NCBI GenBank assembly: GCA_002887195.1
Contig: PJAB01000147.1
Location: 1 to 37,653 of the forward strand
Origin: Chrysochromulina parva
Taxonomy: Eukaryota; Haptophyta; Prymnesiales; Chrysochromulinaceae
Direction of reading: 5' to 3'
DNA length: 37,653 bases
The notes below the pieces were generated by a model. It did no database searches, was not told the origin of the DNA, and worked only from the letters and a program-made list of their open reading frames with translations. Numbering within the stretch: the first letter of the stretch is position 1; each line of letters opens with the position of its first letter. Positions 19,092-28,080 of the stretch are shown here, piece after piece. The translations under genes and the position numbers were made by a program.

Positions 19092-22000
19092 ATGGCGGCG
19101 AACTCCATCGCGCCCCCGCCAAACGACGCGGATGATGAGACCAAGCGCTTGCAAGCCGATAGCGACGCGGTAGGCGCCGCGCAGGACTCGGAGATATTCG
19201 CCAACTACGCACCAACACACGCCAACCCAGGCCCTCCGCACCCTGGAGACGTCGCGGAGGCAGCCTCGCTCGCGGCGACGGCAGCACCGAGAACGACCTA
19301 CGAAGTCATCGAGGTGCTTCGCACGGGCGGCACGCTCTCTAACTTGCAGCTCGAGTGTGTGCAACTCGCTTCGCAGCGTCACCTTACGGTGCTGCCCATG
19401 CAGCCGCCGACGCGCTGTGGCTTCTTCCTGGGCGACGGGGCGGGCGTCGGCAAGGGACGGCAGCTGGCGGGCATCATCCTGGACAACCTCGCCCGCGGTC
19501 GATCCAAGCACCTCTGGTTTTCCTCTTCAGCCGACCTGAAACACGACGCCGTCCGCGACCTGAGCGACCTCGGCTGCCATCTGCCCGTTCACGACGGGTG
19601 CCAGGGCCTAGACCGCGGTTCCAAGGGGCTCGGCCTCTCGACCGAGATGACCCGGGGCGTGCTCTTCTCGACGTACGCCACGCTCGTCTCGGCCACCAGC
19701 GCGCAGAAGCAGAGTGGCAAGAGCCGGCTGCGCCAGCTTGTCGAATGGTGCGGCGGACCCGACTTCGAGGGCTGCCTGATGCTCGACGAGTGCCACAAGG
19801 CGAAAAACTTCCAGCCGGGCAAGGAGGAAGCGTCCTCGAAGGTGGCGCAGGCGGTCATCGAGCTGCAGCGCGCGCTGCCGATGGCGCGCGTCGTCTACTG
19901 CTCCGCCACGGGCGCCTCGGACCTATCGAACATGGCCTACATGGAGCGTCTAGGGCTATGGGGGCCCTTCTCAGCCTTCGCCACCTTCGAGGCGTTCACA
20001 GAGGGCGTCAAGAACCGCGGCGTGGGCGGCCTCGAGATGCTCGCGATGGAGATGAAGGCGAGCTCGCCACTGAGGCCCACTGATGGCTTGTGATGGGCCT
20101 CGGAGTCCCTCTGATGGGCCTTTGATGGGCCTCTGAGTGCCTCTGAGTGCCTCTGAGTGCCTCTGAGTGCCTCTGATTGCCTCTGATTGCCTCGGATTGC
20201 CTCTGATTGCATCGGATTGCCTCGGATGGGCCTTTGATTGCCTCGGATTGCCTCGGATTGCCTCTGATGGGCCTCGGTTTGCCTCTGATGGTCTCTGCTG
20301 ATGCCCGCCCTCATCAGGCGAGCGGCTCGTACCTGATTGCCTCTGATGACCTCTGATTGCCCCCCTCATCAGGCGAGCGGCTCGTACCTGAGCCGCGGCC
20401 TCTCCTATCGCGAGGCCGAGTTCGAGCTCGCCACGGTCCCGCTCACCTTCGAGCAACGCGCGTGCTTCGATGCAGCGGCGCATTTCTGGTCGGATCGTCT
20501 CTTGCCGGCTGTCGAGACGGCGGTGGCGCGGACACAGACGGCCGCCGGCCGCCTCGCGCAGCAGGCATGGTCCGCACATCAACGGTTCTTCAAACAGCTC
20601 TGCGTGAGCTGCAAGGTGTGGCACCCGCGCTCGTGTTGAACGCCCAGCACGGCGCCAGACCTCCCGCTTGCATGCGAGTGCCCATCACGGCGCGCGTCGC
20701 CCTCCGACGCGAGCGCCCAGCCCGGCGCTCTCGCATGCACGCGCTCACAACGGCGCCATTCTACGTACCTCTTCGCATGTCCAGGTGCCCGCGCTCGTCG
20801 AGCGCGCGCGTGCCGCGCAAGCCGACGGGTACGCCGTCGTGATTGGGCTGCAATCGACGGGCGAGGCGGCGCTCGAGAAGGCGATCGCCGCCGACGCGGA
20901 CCTGCGTGCCCCCATCTCTCTCTGCCGCGCCATCGTGCTCGGGTTCCTCGAAGCTCATTTCCCAGTGACCAAGGCCGCGGACGCCAAGCTCGACAAGGAG
21001 CTCAACCGGGCTGAGGAGACTGTGCGTGCACACAACTGACGAAACACGCTTCCCGAATGGCCTCGCTCCTTGACGAAGCACGATTCCCGAATAGCCTCGC
21101 TCCTTGACGAAGCACGATTCCCGAATGGCCTCGCTCCTTGACGAAGCACGATTCCCGAATGGCCTCGCTCCTTGACGAAGCACGATTCCCGAATGGCCAC
21201 GCTCTTTGACGAAACACGATTCCCGAATAGCCTCGCTCCTTGACGAGACACGATTCCCGAATCGCCTCGCTCCTTGACGAAACACGATTCCCGAATCGCC
21301 TCGCTCCTTGCCTCGCACATAGCGCCGCCCTGAGCGCCGCCCTGAGCGCCTCCCTGAGCGCCTCCTCATCAGGTGCTGGCCTGCAAACATCAGCTTGCAA
21401 GCATCCGTGCGGCCGCCTCGAGCGCCGGCGGGTACGGGCTGAGCATCGAGTCCCAGCAGGCGATTGCCCAGGCAGAGCGCATGCTCGCGAGCGCTGTCAT
21501 AGCAGTCGTGCAGCTGCAGGCCGCGGTGGACGCAGACAGGGCGGCGAGCGGGCAGATTGATCCGGAGTGCTTTGCCGAGCGCCAACGGCTCGTCGACGAG
21601 GTGCGTTGATTGCACTTGATTGCGCTTGATTACAATTGATTGCACTTGATTGCTCTTGAGCGCGCGCCAACGGCTGGTCGACGAGGTGACTCGACTCGAG
21701 CTGCCACCCGCCCAGCATGCAAGTGCTCACCACGGCGCTCGACCCCCCCCTTTCCACAGGTGAATGCACTCGAGCTGCCACCCGCCGCACTCGACGTGCT
21801 GATCGACGAGCTGGGCGGCAAGAAGGCGGTCGCCGAGATGACGGGGCGCAAGTCGCGAATGGTGCGTTCGGCGGATGGTCGACGCTTTGTGCTCGAGGCG
21901 CGCGCGAAGCCAGAGTCGTCCGAGATGGAGAATTTGAATGTCTCCGAGCGGAACGCCTTCATGGACGGCAAGAAGCTGATCGCGATCATCTCCGACGCCG

Positions 22001-25000
22001 CCTCGACGGGCATCTCGCTCCAGGTGCGCCGAGATTTGGACCGAGATCTGACTGAGATGCGCCCCTGAATCTGCCCCCGATGGTCGCGCCTCGAGAGCTC
22101 AATCTCGCTCTATCTCGCTCGATCTCGCTCCATCTCACTCCATCTCGCTCGATCTCGCTCGGATCTCGCCCTTCCAGGCGGACAAGCGCGTCGCCAACCA
22201 GCGCCGGCGCTGCCACGTCACGCTCGAGCTCCCGTGGTCCGCCGATAAGGCGGTGCAGCAGCTGGGCCGCTCGCACCGGGCAAACCAGGTCTCGGCACCG
22301 CTCTATGTGCTTCTGAATACAGACGTGGGCGGCGAGTCGCGCTTCGCGTCTGCTGTGGCGCGTCGGCTGCAGGTGAGTCTCGTCAATTGCCTCTGATGGC
22401 CTCTGATGGCCACTGATTGCCACTCTCGGCTGTGGCGGCTGCAGGCGCTCGGGGCGCTCACGAAGGGCGATCGGCGCGCCGAGGCGGGTCTCGGCGCGCT
22501 TGACTCGTTCAACTTCGACAACGCGTGGGGCAAGCGCGCACTCAAGCTCGTGCTCCATGGGCTTGCTGATGGCACGTCGACGCATCCGGCGGTGCTCGCG
22601 GCGCTCAGCTCGGCGCGCTACCCACAGATGTGCGCTGCCTCTGATGACCTCTTGATGGCCTCTGATGACCTCTTGATTGCCTCTGATGACCTATTGATTG
22701 CCTCGGATGACCTCTTGATTGCCTCCCTCATCGCCTCATCAGGTGCGCGAGCCTCGAGCTGCTTGGCGCCACGAGCCCCGCCGAGCGCGATAAGATGGAG
22801 GTGCGTCGCTTCCTCAACCGGCTGCTTGGGCTGCCTCTGCGTGAGCAGAACGAGCTGTTCGACCTCTTCTGTGCGACGCTCAGTGGCGTCATCAGCGCCG
22901 CACGCAAGGATGGCAAGTACGATGAGGGCATTGCGGACCTGTCCGGTGCCTCAGTCTCTCTCGAGGAGCCCGAGACGGCGCTCTGGTCGGATCCGCTCAC
23001 GGGCGCCGTGATGAGCACGGCTCTCGTGATGGTCGATCGTGGCGTCTCGTGGCACGCTGCGTGTGAGAAGCTCGCCGCACGGCTGGCGCTCGACGGGCAG
23101 CAGCAGCCAACAACGACGACGACGACGACGTCGAGCGCCGTCGCGGGCGCCGTCGTTGGTGGGCAGCGCACGCCCAGCAGCAGTGCACGCGTGCCAAGGT
23201 CGTTGGTGAGGGCAGGTAGCACGCGCCGGCCAAGAGATGTGGACGAGGACGAGGAGGAGGACGAGGGCGAAGGCGAAGACGAGGGGATGTCGGACTTCAT
23301 CGTGGACGATGACGCAGAGGAGGAGGGGGAGTCCGCGGCAAGGGGTAGCGAGGAGGCTGGCGAAGACGAAGAGAAGCAATCCGAGGCGGCGGCGGCGGAG
23401 GAGGAGGCAGCGACGGCAGCAGCCGCAGAGGCGGCGGCAGCGGCTGTGGCGCCCGCGGACGTGGAGCTCAATGTCGAGCTCGAAGAAATCTCCGACGACG
23501 ACGACGACGCTCACGACGACGCGCAGCCCAGGGCGGGCGGTGCGCCCGCGACGGCGCGTCGTAAGCCGCCCCCCAAGGGCGCAGATCATTGCACTGGCTT
23601 CCACCGCTCACGCTTCTTGCAAGCAGGCGAGCGGCTCTACGTGCTGGCCTTGCCGCGCGCCAACCGGGCCGGTTTGTACCTGCTCACCAGGCCGAGCACA
23701 GGGGACTCGCCTTTCGAGGAGGAGGAGGTGCGATCTCCCTTGATTGCCTCGCTCATCCGAGCACAGCGGACTCGCCTTTCGAGGAGGAGGAGGTGCGATG
23801 CGTCGGATGGCGTCTGAGTTGCCTTAGATTGAACCTGATCCCCCCCTTCCCCTCGTTCCCACCCTCTCTTATTTTTCAGCTGGACCTGCGGCGCAAGTAC
23901 GAGAAGATCTCGCCGGAGGAGGTGCGATCTCCCTTGATTGCCTCCCTCATCCGAGAAGATCTCGCCGGAGGAGGTGCGATCTCCCTTGATTGCCTCCCTC
24001 ATACGAGAAGATCTCGTCGGAGGAGGTGCGCATCAGCCGGTCGGCGTGTGCTAGGACGCTCCAATCGCCTCCAATTACCTCTTTCATCGCCTCTGATTGC
24101 CTCTCATTTGCCTCTGATGGTCTCCCTCATCAGGCGCGCCTCGGCTGGACGGCGTCGTATGAGGGCGCTCTGCATGATAAGAGCGGCGGGAGGCTCTCTC
24201 GACTCCAAGTGCTCACCGGCTCGACGCTGCCGCTGCTGCCGCTCCTCGAAGGTCTCGTCAAGAAGCATGCAGGCAGCCTGACGAAGCGCGACCAGTCCGT
24301 GGCCGCTATGCGAGTCCAGCTGGGTGAGCGGTGGCTCGGCGGCGCTCGGATTGACTCAGATTGCCTCGGATTGCCTCGGATTGCCACGGATTGCCACGGA
24401 CTGCCACGGATTGCCTCGGATTGCCTCGGATCGCCTCAGATTGCCTCAGATTGCCTCGAATGGCCTCCCTCATCAGGTGAGCGGCGGCTCGTCGGCGTGC
24501 GCTTCCCGCGCTCGCTCATGGGCGATCTCAAAGCTGAGCTCGTTGCCTTCCAGCAGCAGCGCCAGGCAGGCGCCGGCCAACATCTCACTGTGGATGTTGC
24601 CCGACCCTTCGACGCTCACGCCTACGCGCAAGCGACGCGCCCGCCGCAGACGCTCAAGAACTTCTTTGGAGGTGCGGCGTCAAAGCCCGCGATGGCGCCC
24701 AAGATGGCGCCCACGACGGCGTCCAACTTGTTTGCCGCCTCCTCGTCTACCGCCGGATTGACGCCCACGACAGCGCCCAACCCGACGTCCTCGATCGATC
24801 TCACTGCCGAGATCTCGACGCAGAGCGACGCCGCGTACGCCCAACGGCTGCAGCGGCAGTACGACGAGGAGTCCGTGTCCGCGCCTGCGCCGGGCGGCAA
24901 GTCCGGTTTAGGCAAGGACATTGGAAATCCCGTTTTGGGTAAGGATAAGGGCAAGGTCGCCGTGCGCGCGGCGCCGAGCGGCTCGACGGGCGATGGAGGC

Positions 25001-25066
25001 ACCGGCGTCAAGCGCAAGAGCGTCCTGGAGTTGCTCGGCGCGAAGCAAGTGCCGCGCACGCACTGA
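19092..25066 (+). CDS. SBNO: strawberry notch (SBNO) family helicase-like protein, 11 exons
   Basis: Exons: 19092-20057, 20373-20615, 20785-21021, 21373-21600, 21760-22023, 22178-22372, 22445-22629, 22743-23727, 23880-23921, 24134-24323, 24477-25066 (1374 residues, in frame throughout). SBNO proteins are SF2-type nuclear ATPases that act in transcription. Motifs in order: Q-like start [11 protein letters not shown], Walker [14 protein letters not shown] (Lys121), Walker B/DECH box [11 protein letters not shown] (residues 232-235), [70 protein letters not shown], then [37 protein letters not shown] (positions 22178-22290), [15 protein letters not shown] and [12 protein letters not shown]. An acidic/Ala-rich insert (about 23230-23510) precedes the C-terminal RPSTGDSPF and [12 protein letters not shown] motifs. 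The tail has a TLKNFFGG motif and a ubiquitin-binding-like helix. The gene is exceptional for its repeat-filled introns. Confidence 0.9.
20058..20372 (+). repeat. SBNO intron 1: GC-AG intron of GATTGCCTC repeats
   Basis: 315 bases, phase 0, joining MEMK to ASGSYLSRG as in SBNO proteins. The donor is GCGAGC, not GT; no in-frame GT donor fits. It is filled with 10-base units CTCTGAGTGC, CTCTGATTGC and CGGATTGCCT. A 29-base block containing the CATCAG acceptor and the exon 2 start occurs twice without mismatch (20308-20336 and 20363-20391), so a second potential GC-AG intron of 55 bases is nested inside. Confidence 0.8.
20616..20784 (+). other. SBNO intron 2: introner-core cluster
   Basis: 169 bases, GT-AG, phase 0. 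It starts GTGTGGCACCCGCGCTCGT, and exon 3 starts GTGCCCGCGCTCGT, sharing CCCGCGCTCGT. It contains two full cores (20670, 20733) and two partial ones (CGCCCAGCACGGCGCC type). Confidence 0.8.
21022..21372 (+). repeat. SBNO intron 3: eight tandem 34-bp units
   Basis: 351 bases, GT-AG, phase 0. Bases 21038-21309 are eight head-to-tail copies of a 34-base unit (core GATTCCCGAATGGCCTCGCT) with a few substitutions each. They are followed by GAGCGCC-rich sequence and CTCATCAG. There are no unique spacers, so this is not a CRISPR array. Confidence 0.85.
21601..21759 (+). other. SBNO intron 4: both repeat classes plus copies of both flanking exons
   Basis: 159 bases, GT-AG, phase 0. In order: TTGATTGCAC-type repeats (to about 21656), a copy of the upstream exon end (about 21664-21686), a copy of the downstream exon start (21687-21713, sharing CTCGAGCTGCCACCCGCC exactly), a core (21715), then a C-run and CACAG. 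Confidence 0.8.
22024..22177 (+). repeat. SBNO intron 5: ATCTCGCTC repeats
   Basis: 154 bases, GT-AG, phase 0, splitting [13 protein letters not shown]. The second half is 9-10-base units ATCTCGCTCG/ATCTCGCTCC. I see no clear exon duplication. Confidence 0.8.
22373..22444 (+). other. SBNO intron 6
   Basis: 72 bases, GTGAGT donor, phase 0. It holds GATGGCCTCT/GATTGCCACT units. Its last bases (GCTGTGGCGGCTGCAG) copy the end of exon 6 (GCTGTGGCGCGTCGGCTGCAG), so here the upstream exon end supplied the acceptor. Confidence 0.8.
22630..22742 (+). other. SBNO intron 7
   Basis: 113 bases, GT-AG, phase 2. Four units of CTCTGATGACCTCTTGATTGC type. ATGTGCGC at the donor is matched by GTGCGC at the exon 8 start, so both sides encode M-C-A. 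It ends CATCGCCTCATCAG. Confidence 0.75.
23728..23879 (+). other. SBNO intron 8, donor-side duplication
   Basis: 152 bases, phase 0, donor GTGCGATC, acceptor TTTTTCAG. Bases 23698-23733 (exon end plus donor, AGCACAG.GGACTCGCC to GGTGCGAT) recur at about 23760-23799 with one mismatch. This creates a second donor at 23793 that would shift the frame. Confidence 0.75.
23922..24133 (+). other. SBNO intron 9: 52-bp tandem units carrying exon-end and donor copies
   Basis: 212 bases, phase 0. A 52-base unit starting GAGAAGATCTCGCC (exon 9 end, donor, GATTGCCTCCCTCAT) begins at 23901, 23953 and 24005. The third copy's GTGCGCATCAGCCGGTCGGCG resembles the exon 10 start GCGCGCCTCGGCTGGACGGCG. Confidence 0.75.
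24324..24476 (+). other. SBNO intron 10, stop-free
   Basis: 153 bases, GTGAGC donor, CATCAG acceptor, phase 1. The first ~28 bases are a diverged copy of the exon 11 start; the rest is GGATTGCCTC/GGATTGCCAC units. Length is a multiple of three without stops, so retention would keep the frame. Confidence 0.8.
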
Positions 25067-25873
25067 GGCGATGCGCACGAAGGCAAGCACGCGTCGCGAA
25101 CGCAATTGCTGCCGCCATGAGCGGCATGGGTGGCGCCACGAGGGCATCGGCCAATGGTCTCTGAGGGGAGATCATGCGAGATCGGGGGGAACAGTCGTGA
25201 GTCCTGTGAGGCGAGGCGCGAGGACGAGGGCGAGGGGCCGGCAGAACATCCATCCCCTAGTAAGTCGACTAGTAAGTAAAGGAGTAACATCCCGTACACG
25301 GTGAGTAACGTAAGCGTAAGAAAAGCGGCACGCCTGACGCGGCGGCTCGGCAGCAGGACGGCCAGAACGCGAAATTCAAGATGCCGACATCGGATCCCCG
25401 GCCCCCCCCGGGGAGCGGCAGCGGGTCCCGCTTCCGAAGCGGTTAAAACGTAACGCGCCTAGCGCGCGGGTGGCGCCGGCGGTGTTGAACCGGGGGAAGC
25501 AACCGCGCGCGGGCGTCGCGCCTTGGCTTCCTTCGGCCTCCGTCCTCGCGCGCCGGTGCGGGTGGGCCGCGGCGGGGGGGCGGGGGGCCCCGCGGCCCCG
25601 TCCGCGCGCGCCCCGTGGCGCCGCGGTGCTCCTCGCGGCGGGCGCCGGGTGTAATTCCCGCGCGTCAGCTGTCCAATCGCGCGTCGGGTCTCGGGTGTGT
25701 CGTGTTCACGGTCATGTCTTCGGTGCTTGGACCTCCGTCGGCGTCGCCGCCGGCTGCCGCAGCCTCCTCCCGGGCGGGGGTCTCCGCCCGCCGCGATGAG
25801 CGGAGCGAACCGGCCGTTTTGTGAAAATCGAGGGTGTTGCCAGAGGGTCCTAAGCTGCAGGGCCTACACTAAG
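25067..25873. other. convergent intergenic region with GC-extreme block
   Basis: Holds the 3' ends of SBNO and of the thioredoxin-like gene. From about 25,390 to 25,800 the sequence becomes extremely G/C-rich with G runs and C runs. Open frames here are by-products of composition. I looked for 5.8S, 18S and 28S landmarks and found none. Confidence 0.5.
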
Positions 25874-26503
25874 CTAGCGCATCTCGTCCTTGGGTACCCC
25901 CTTGCGAGGCCCCTTGCTGCGTCTGCTATGCTTGCCCTTCATCTTCGCCTTGTTGCCCTCCTTCATCACGTTCGCCAGCTCGTCTGCCGCAGCCTTGGCC
26001 AGCGCCTCCTCTCGTTCCTTCGTTCCGACCTTCCAACCCGAAGGCAACTCATCGGTACCATTCCACGTGGCCACCGCCTGCGCCCATGGCAGCACATCCT
26101 CCATCGTAGGCCGCCCTCGGTACACAAGGACACGCTTCTCTGGCGGAGCGTTCTTGAAGAACGCCTTGAGCGCTGGCGCTTCCGGCTCGATGCCAGCTTT
26201 GAATACCATGCCCACTTTTTGATCCGACGTCACGTCGAATCGTCCAAATGCCAGCTCCGGCACGCGCGTTGCAATGTCCTCAAGCACGGGTACGAATTCC
26301 TTTGCGCGCGAGCACGCTCCAGCGTACAGCATGAGCACGGCCTTGTCATTTCGGATGAGCAGCTGCTGCATAGCGGTCACGTTGAGCGAGGCCACTTGTT
26401 GTTCTGCGTTGATCATCACCATTCCGAACCAAAGGAGAAGCCAGGCCAAGCCTTTGGTGGGACGCGACGCGCTGAAGAAAGGCGTCGATTCGGCGAGCGA
26501 CAT
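25874..26503 (-). CDS. thioredoxin-like ER/endomembrane protein with incomplete CxxC
   Basis: ATG 26503 gives 209 residues. An in-frame ATG at 26608 would add 35 residues before the hydrophobic segment, so I prefer the shorter form. A signal anchor or signal peptide (GLAWLLLWFGMVMINA) is followed by a thioredoxin fold: VTAMQQLLIRNDKAVLMLYAGACSRAKEFVPVLEDIA, FGRFDVTSDQKVG, APALKAFF and RVLVYRGRPTMEDVLPW. The active-site position reads G-A-C-S-R-A, so only the first cysteine remains. A one-Cys site could bind or isomerise but not do the usual dithiol exchange. The tail is basic, Lys/Arg-rich and ends KDEMR, not a clear KDEL signal. It resembles PDI-family domains. Just upstream on the same strand is another gene, whose stop is 36 bases before the longer possible start. 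Confidence 0.65.
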   Translation of the reverse strand: MSLAESTPFFSASRPTKGLAWLLLWFGMVMINAEQQVASLNVTAMQQLLIRNDKAVLMLYAGACSRAKEFVPVLEDIATRVPELAFGRFDVTSDQKVGMVFKAGIEPEAPALKAFFKNAPPEKRVLVYRGRPTMEDVLPWAQAVATWNGTDELPSGWKVGTKEREEALAKAAADELANVMKEGNKAKMKGKHSRRSKGPRKGVPKDEMR

Positions 26504-26643
26504 CGATTTCCCGATTACGATTTCGGCAAGCGTGCTCGCGAGAGCTCGTTGTGGAGTGTGGTGTGAGGTTTGGGTGACAATACAACAAATGGTAGCACTC
26601 GCTATCATAGCCCCTCAAACTCAACGCCACGACACAACGTTTC

Positions 26644-27432
26644 TTAGTGCGTGGGCGCGCGCGCCACGCGCGAAAGGCTGTCCGCCTTCACGCCGTACCT
26701 CTTCTCATATTTAAATGCCGCGGAGGCTTGCAACGCCTCGGCCGCGCGTCTCGTATCCGCATCCCGGGCGGCCTGCGCTTCAACGTCGCGGGCAAGCGCC
26801 CTCCATTCCTCGGCACGCCTCGTCGCGTCTCTGCTCCGCGTCTCGAGCTCCGCGGCTTTCGCATCCATCTGCCTCGCCTGCAGCTGCTGATGCCTGCGGG
26901 CATCGGCTGCAGCCGCTTGCGGGTTGGGGGGCGAAATGAATGGGGGCGATGCCGGGCGTGGCGGCTGCTGCGGAGGATAGATTTGCGTGCCGGGTTTCGC
27001 AAAGCCATCTTCCCACATTGTCCGTTGGATCTCAAGTTTGTTGGTCCAGGACGTTGGTCCGGCATCATTCATGAAGGGGTTCTGAGCGTTAGGATGCTGG
27101 CCGCGGAAGGTGGCAGACGCTCGATTTGCCATGGGCACCCAGAAAATGGCTTCCCGCTTGGTCCGCGGTTGTGCGACCGCCGCTTGACTCAGTGACCACT
27201 CTTCGTCGCTAAACATCCTGGTGGCCGCCGGTGTCTGGCTGGACTTGGCCTTGGCGGCCTCGTTGAGCACACCCGTGAGATCGTTCATTGAGAGGCCGTA
27301 CTCGCTCATCGTCGTGGTGAGTGAGTCGCGCGAAGGTGACGCTGACAGCTTGGGCTTCGTCGGGGTCGGGGATGACGGTACTGCGTCACTTTGCGCCGCC
27401 CATGGCAAAAACGCGCCCCATGAGAACTCCAT
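26644..27432 (-). CDS. hypothetical protein with C-terminal coiled coil
   Basis: 262-residue single-exon frame with ATG at 27432 (MEFSWGAFLPWAAQ). There is no cleavable signal. The middle has Trp-containing segments (REAIFWVPMANRA, TSWTNKLEIQRTMWEDGFAKPG) that look like conserved short motifs, followed by a Pro-rich linker (PPQQPPRPASPPFISPP). The last ~90 residues form an Arg/Ala/Glu-rich amphipathic helix (ARRHQQLQARQMDAKAAELE, RDATRRAEEWRALARDVEAQ). I do not recognise the family. Extended Trp/Pro motifs plus a helix would suit a structural or microtubule-associated protein, but this is a guess. The gene lies head-to-tail before the thioredoxin-like gene. Confidence 0.6.
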   Translation of the reverse strand: MEFSWGAFLPWAAQSDAVPSSPTPTKPKLSASPSRDSLTTTMSEYGLSMNDLTGVLNEAAKAKSSQTPAATRMFSDEEWSLSQAAVAQPRTKREAIFWVPMANRASATFRGQHPNAQNPFMNDAGPTSWTNKLEIQRTMWEDGFAKPGTQIYPPQQPPRPASPPFISPPNPQAAAADARRHQQLQARQMDAKAAELETRSRDATRRAEEWRALARDVEAQAARDADTRRAAEALQASAAFKYEKRYGVKADSLSRVARAPTH

Positions 27433-28080
27433 ATGAGACAGTTTCTATCGACGAACGAGATCTTGTGCGACCACGGCGACCCCGACACCGCTGCTCCGCA
27501 CACGCACACACTTCTCGTGTGCGCTCGCGGAAAGCCAAAAACCATGAAAAACTTGGCCAAAAAGGGTTTGCACTCGTCAAGTCTTCAAATGTTTTGGTGC
27601 CGGTTCACGTTCACGTTAAATTGCCATCTCGGCAAGACGCACAGCCACAGGTTTTGGTGCCGGTAGCCGTCATAGCCGCAACACATGAGAAGTTAAGACC
27701 TGCCGCTTAGCAAGAGACCGTTTTGCAAATCCCCAACGCTGAAGTGTCAGTGTGTAGTGTGTACAATTGTAGTGTGGTTTTGAGATTCCCTTCGGGCGTG
27801 GGGCGTCTCGGCGTCACGTCATCTGAATGAAGGCCACGCTCGAAACATACAATGCTCGAATCAATGCACAATGGCTCGAATCAGGATCACAGAATGCCTC
27901 TGTAGTACGAGTGTACCCGCCCCCGACCCCGTTTGCTCTACAGCTCTCAGCTGTCCTAAAATTGTTACTGCTAAAACTCCCCACAATAATCGACTCCTAT
28001 CGTCCCATCTGAGATCTGTACGCGCCTCCACACAGAAACCTATAGTACATGCGAGGCGGAGAGCAGCTGGACTTCCGGGC
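27433..28080. other. intergenic, ~650 bases
   Basis: Promoter side of the 27432 gene and 3' side of the 28081 gene. GTTTTGGTGCCGGT occurs twice (about 27,589 and 27,652) as a direct repeat. No gene supported. Confidence 0.5.

Noticed and set aside
21038..21309. Regular direct repeats resembling a CRISPR array
   Set aside because: The 34-base units are head-to-tail with no unique spacers, inside a eukaryotic intron.
20761..21645. 294-codon minus-strand frame with repeated peptide units ([14 protein letters not shown] type)
   Set aside because: It is the antisense shadow of the 34-bp repeats in SBNO intron 3 and the neighbouring exons; the plus-strand exons have clear family similarity.
25390..25830. 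GC-extreme block that looks at first like rDNA spacer or an rRNA fragment
   Set aside because: No 18S, 5.8S or 28S landmark sequence could be read in it on either strand; kept only as a composition note.
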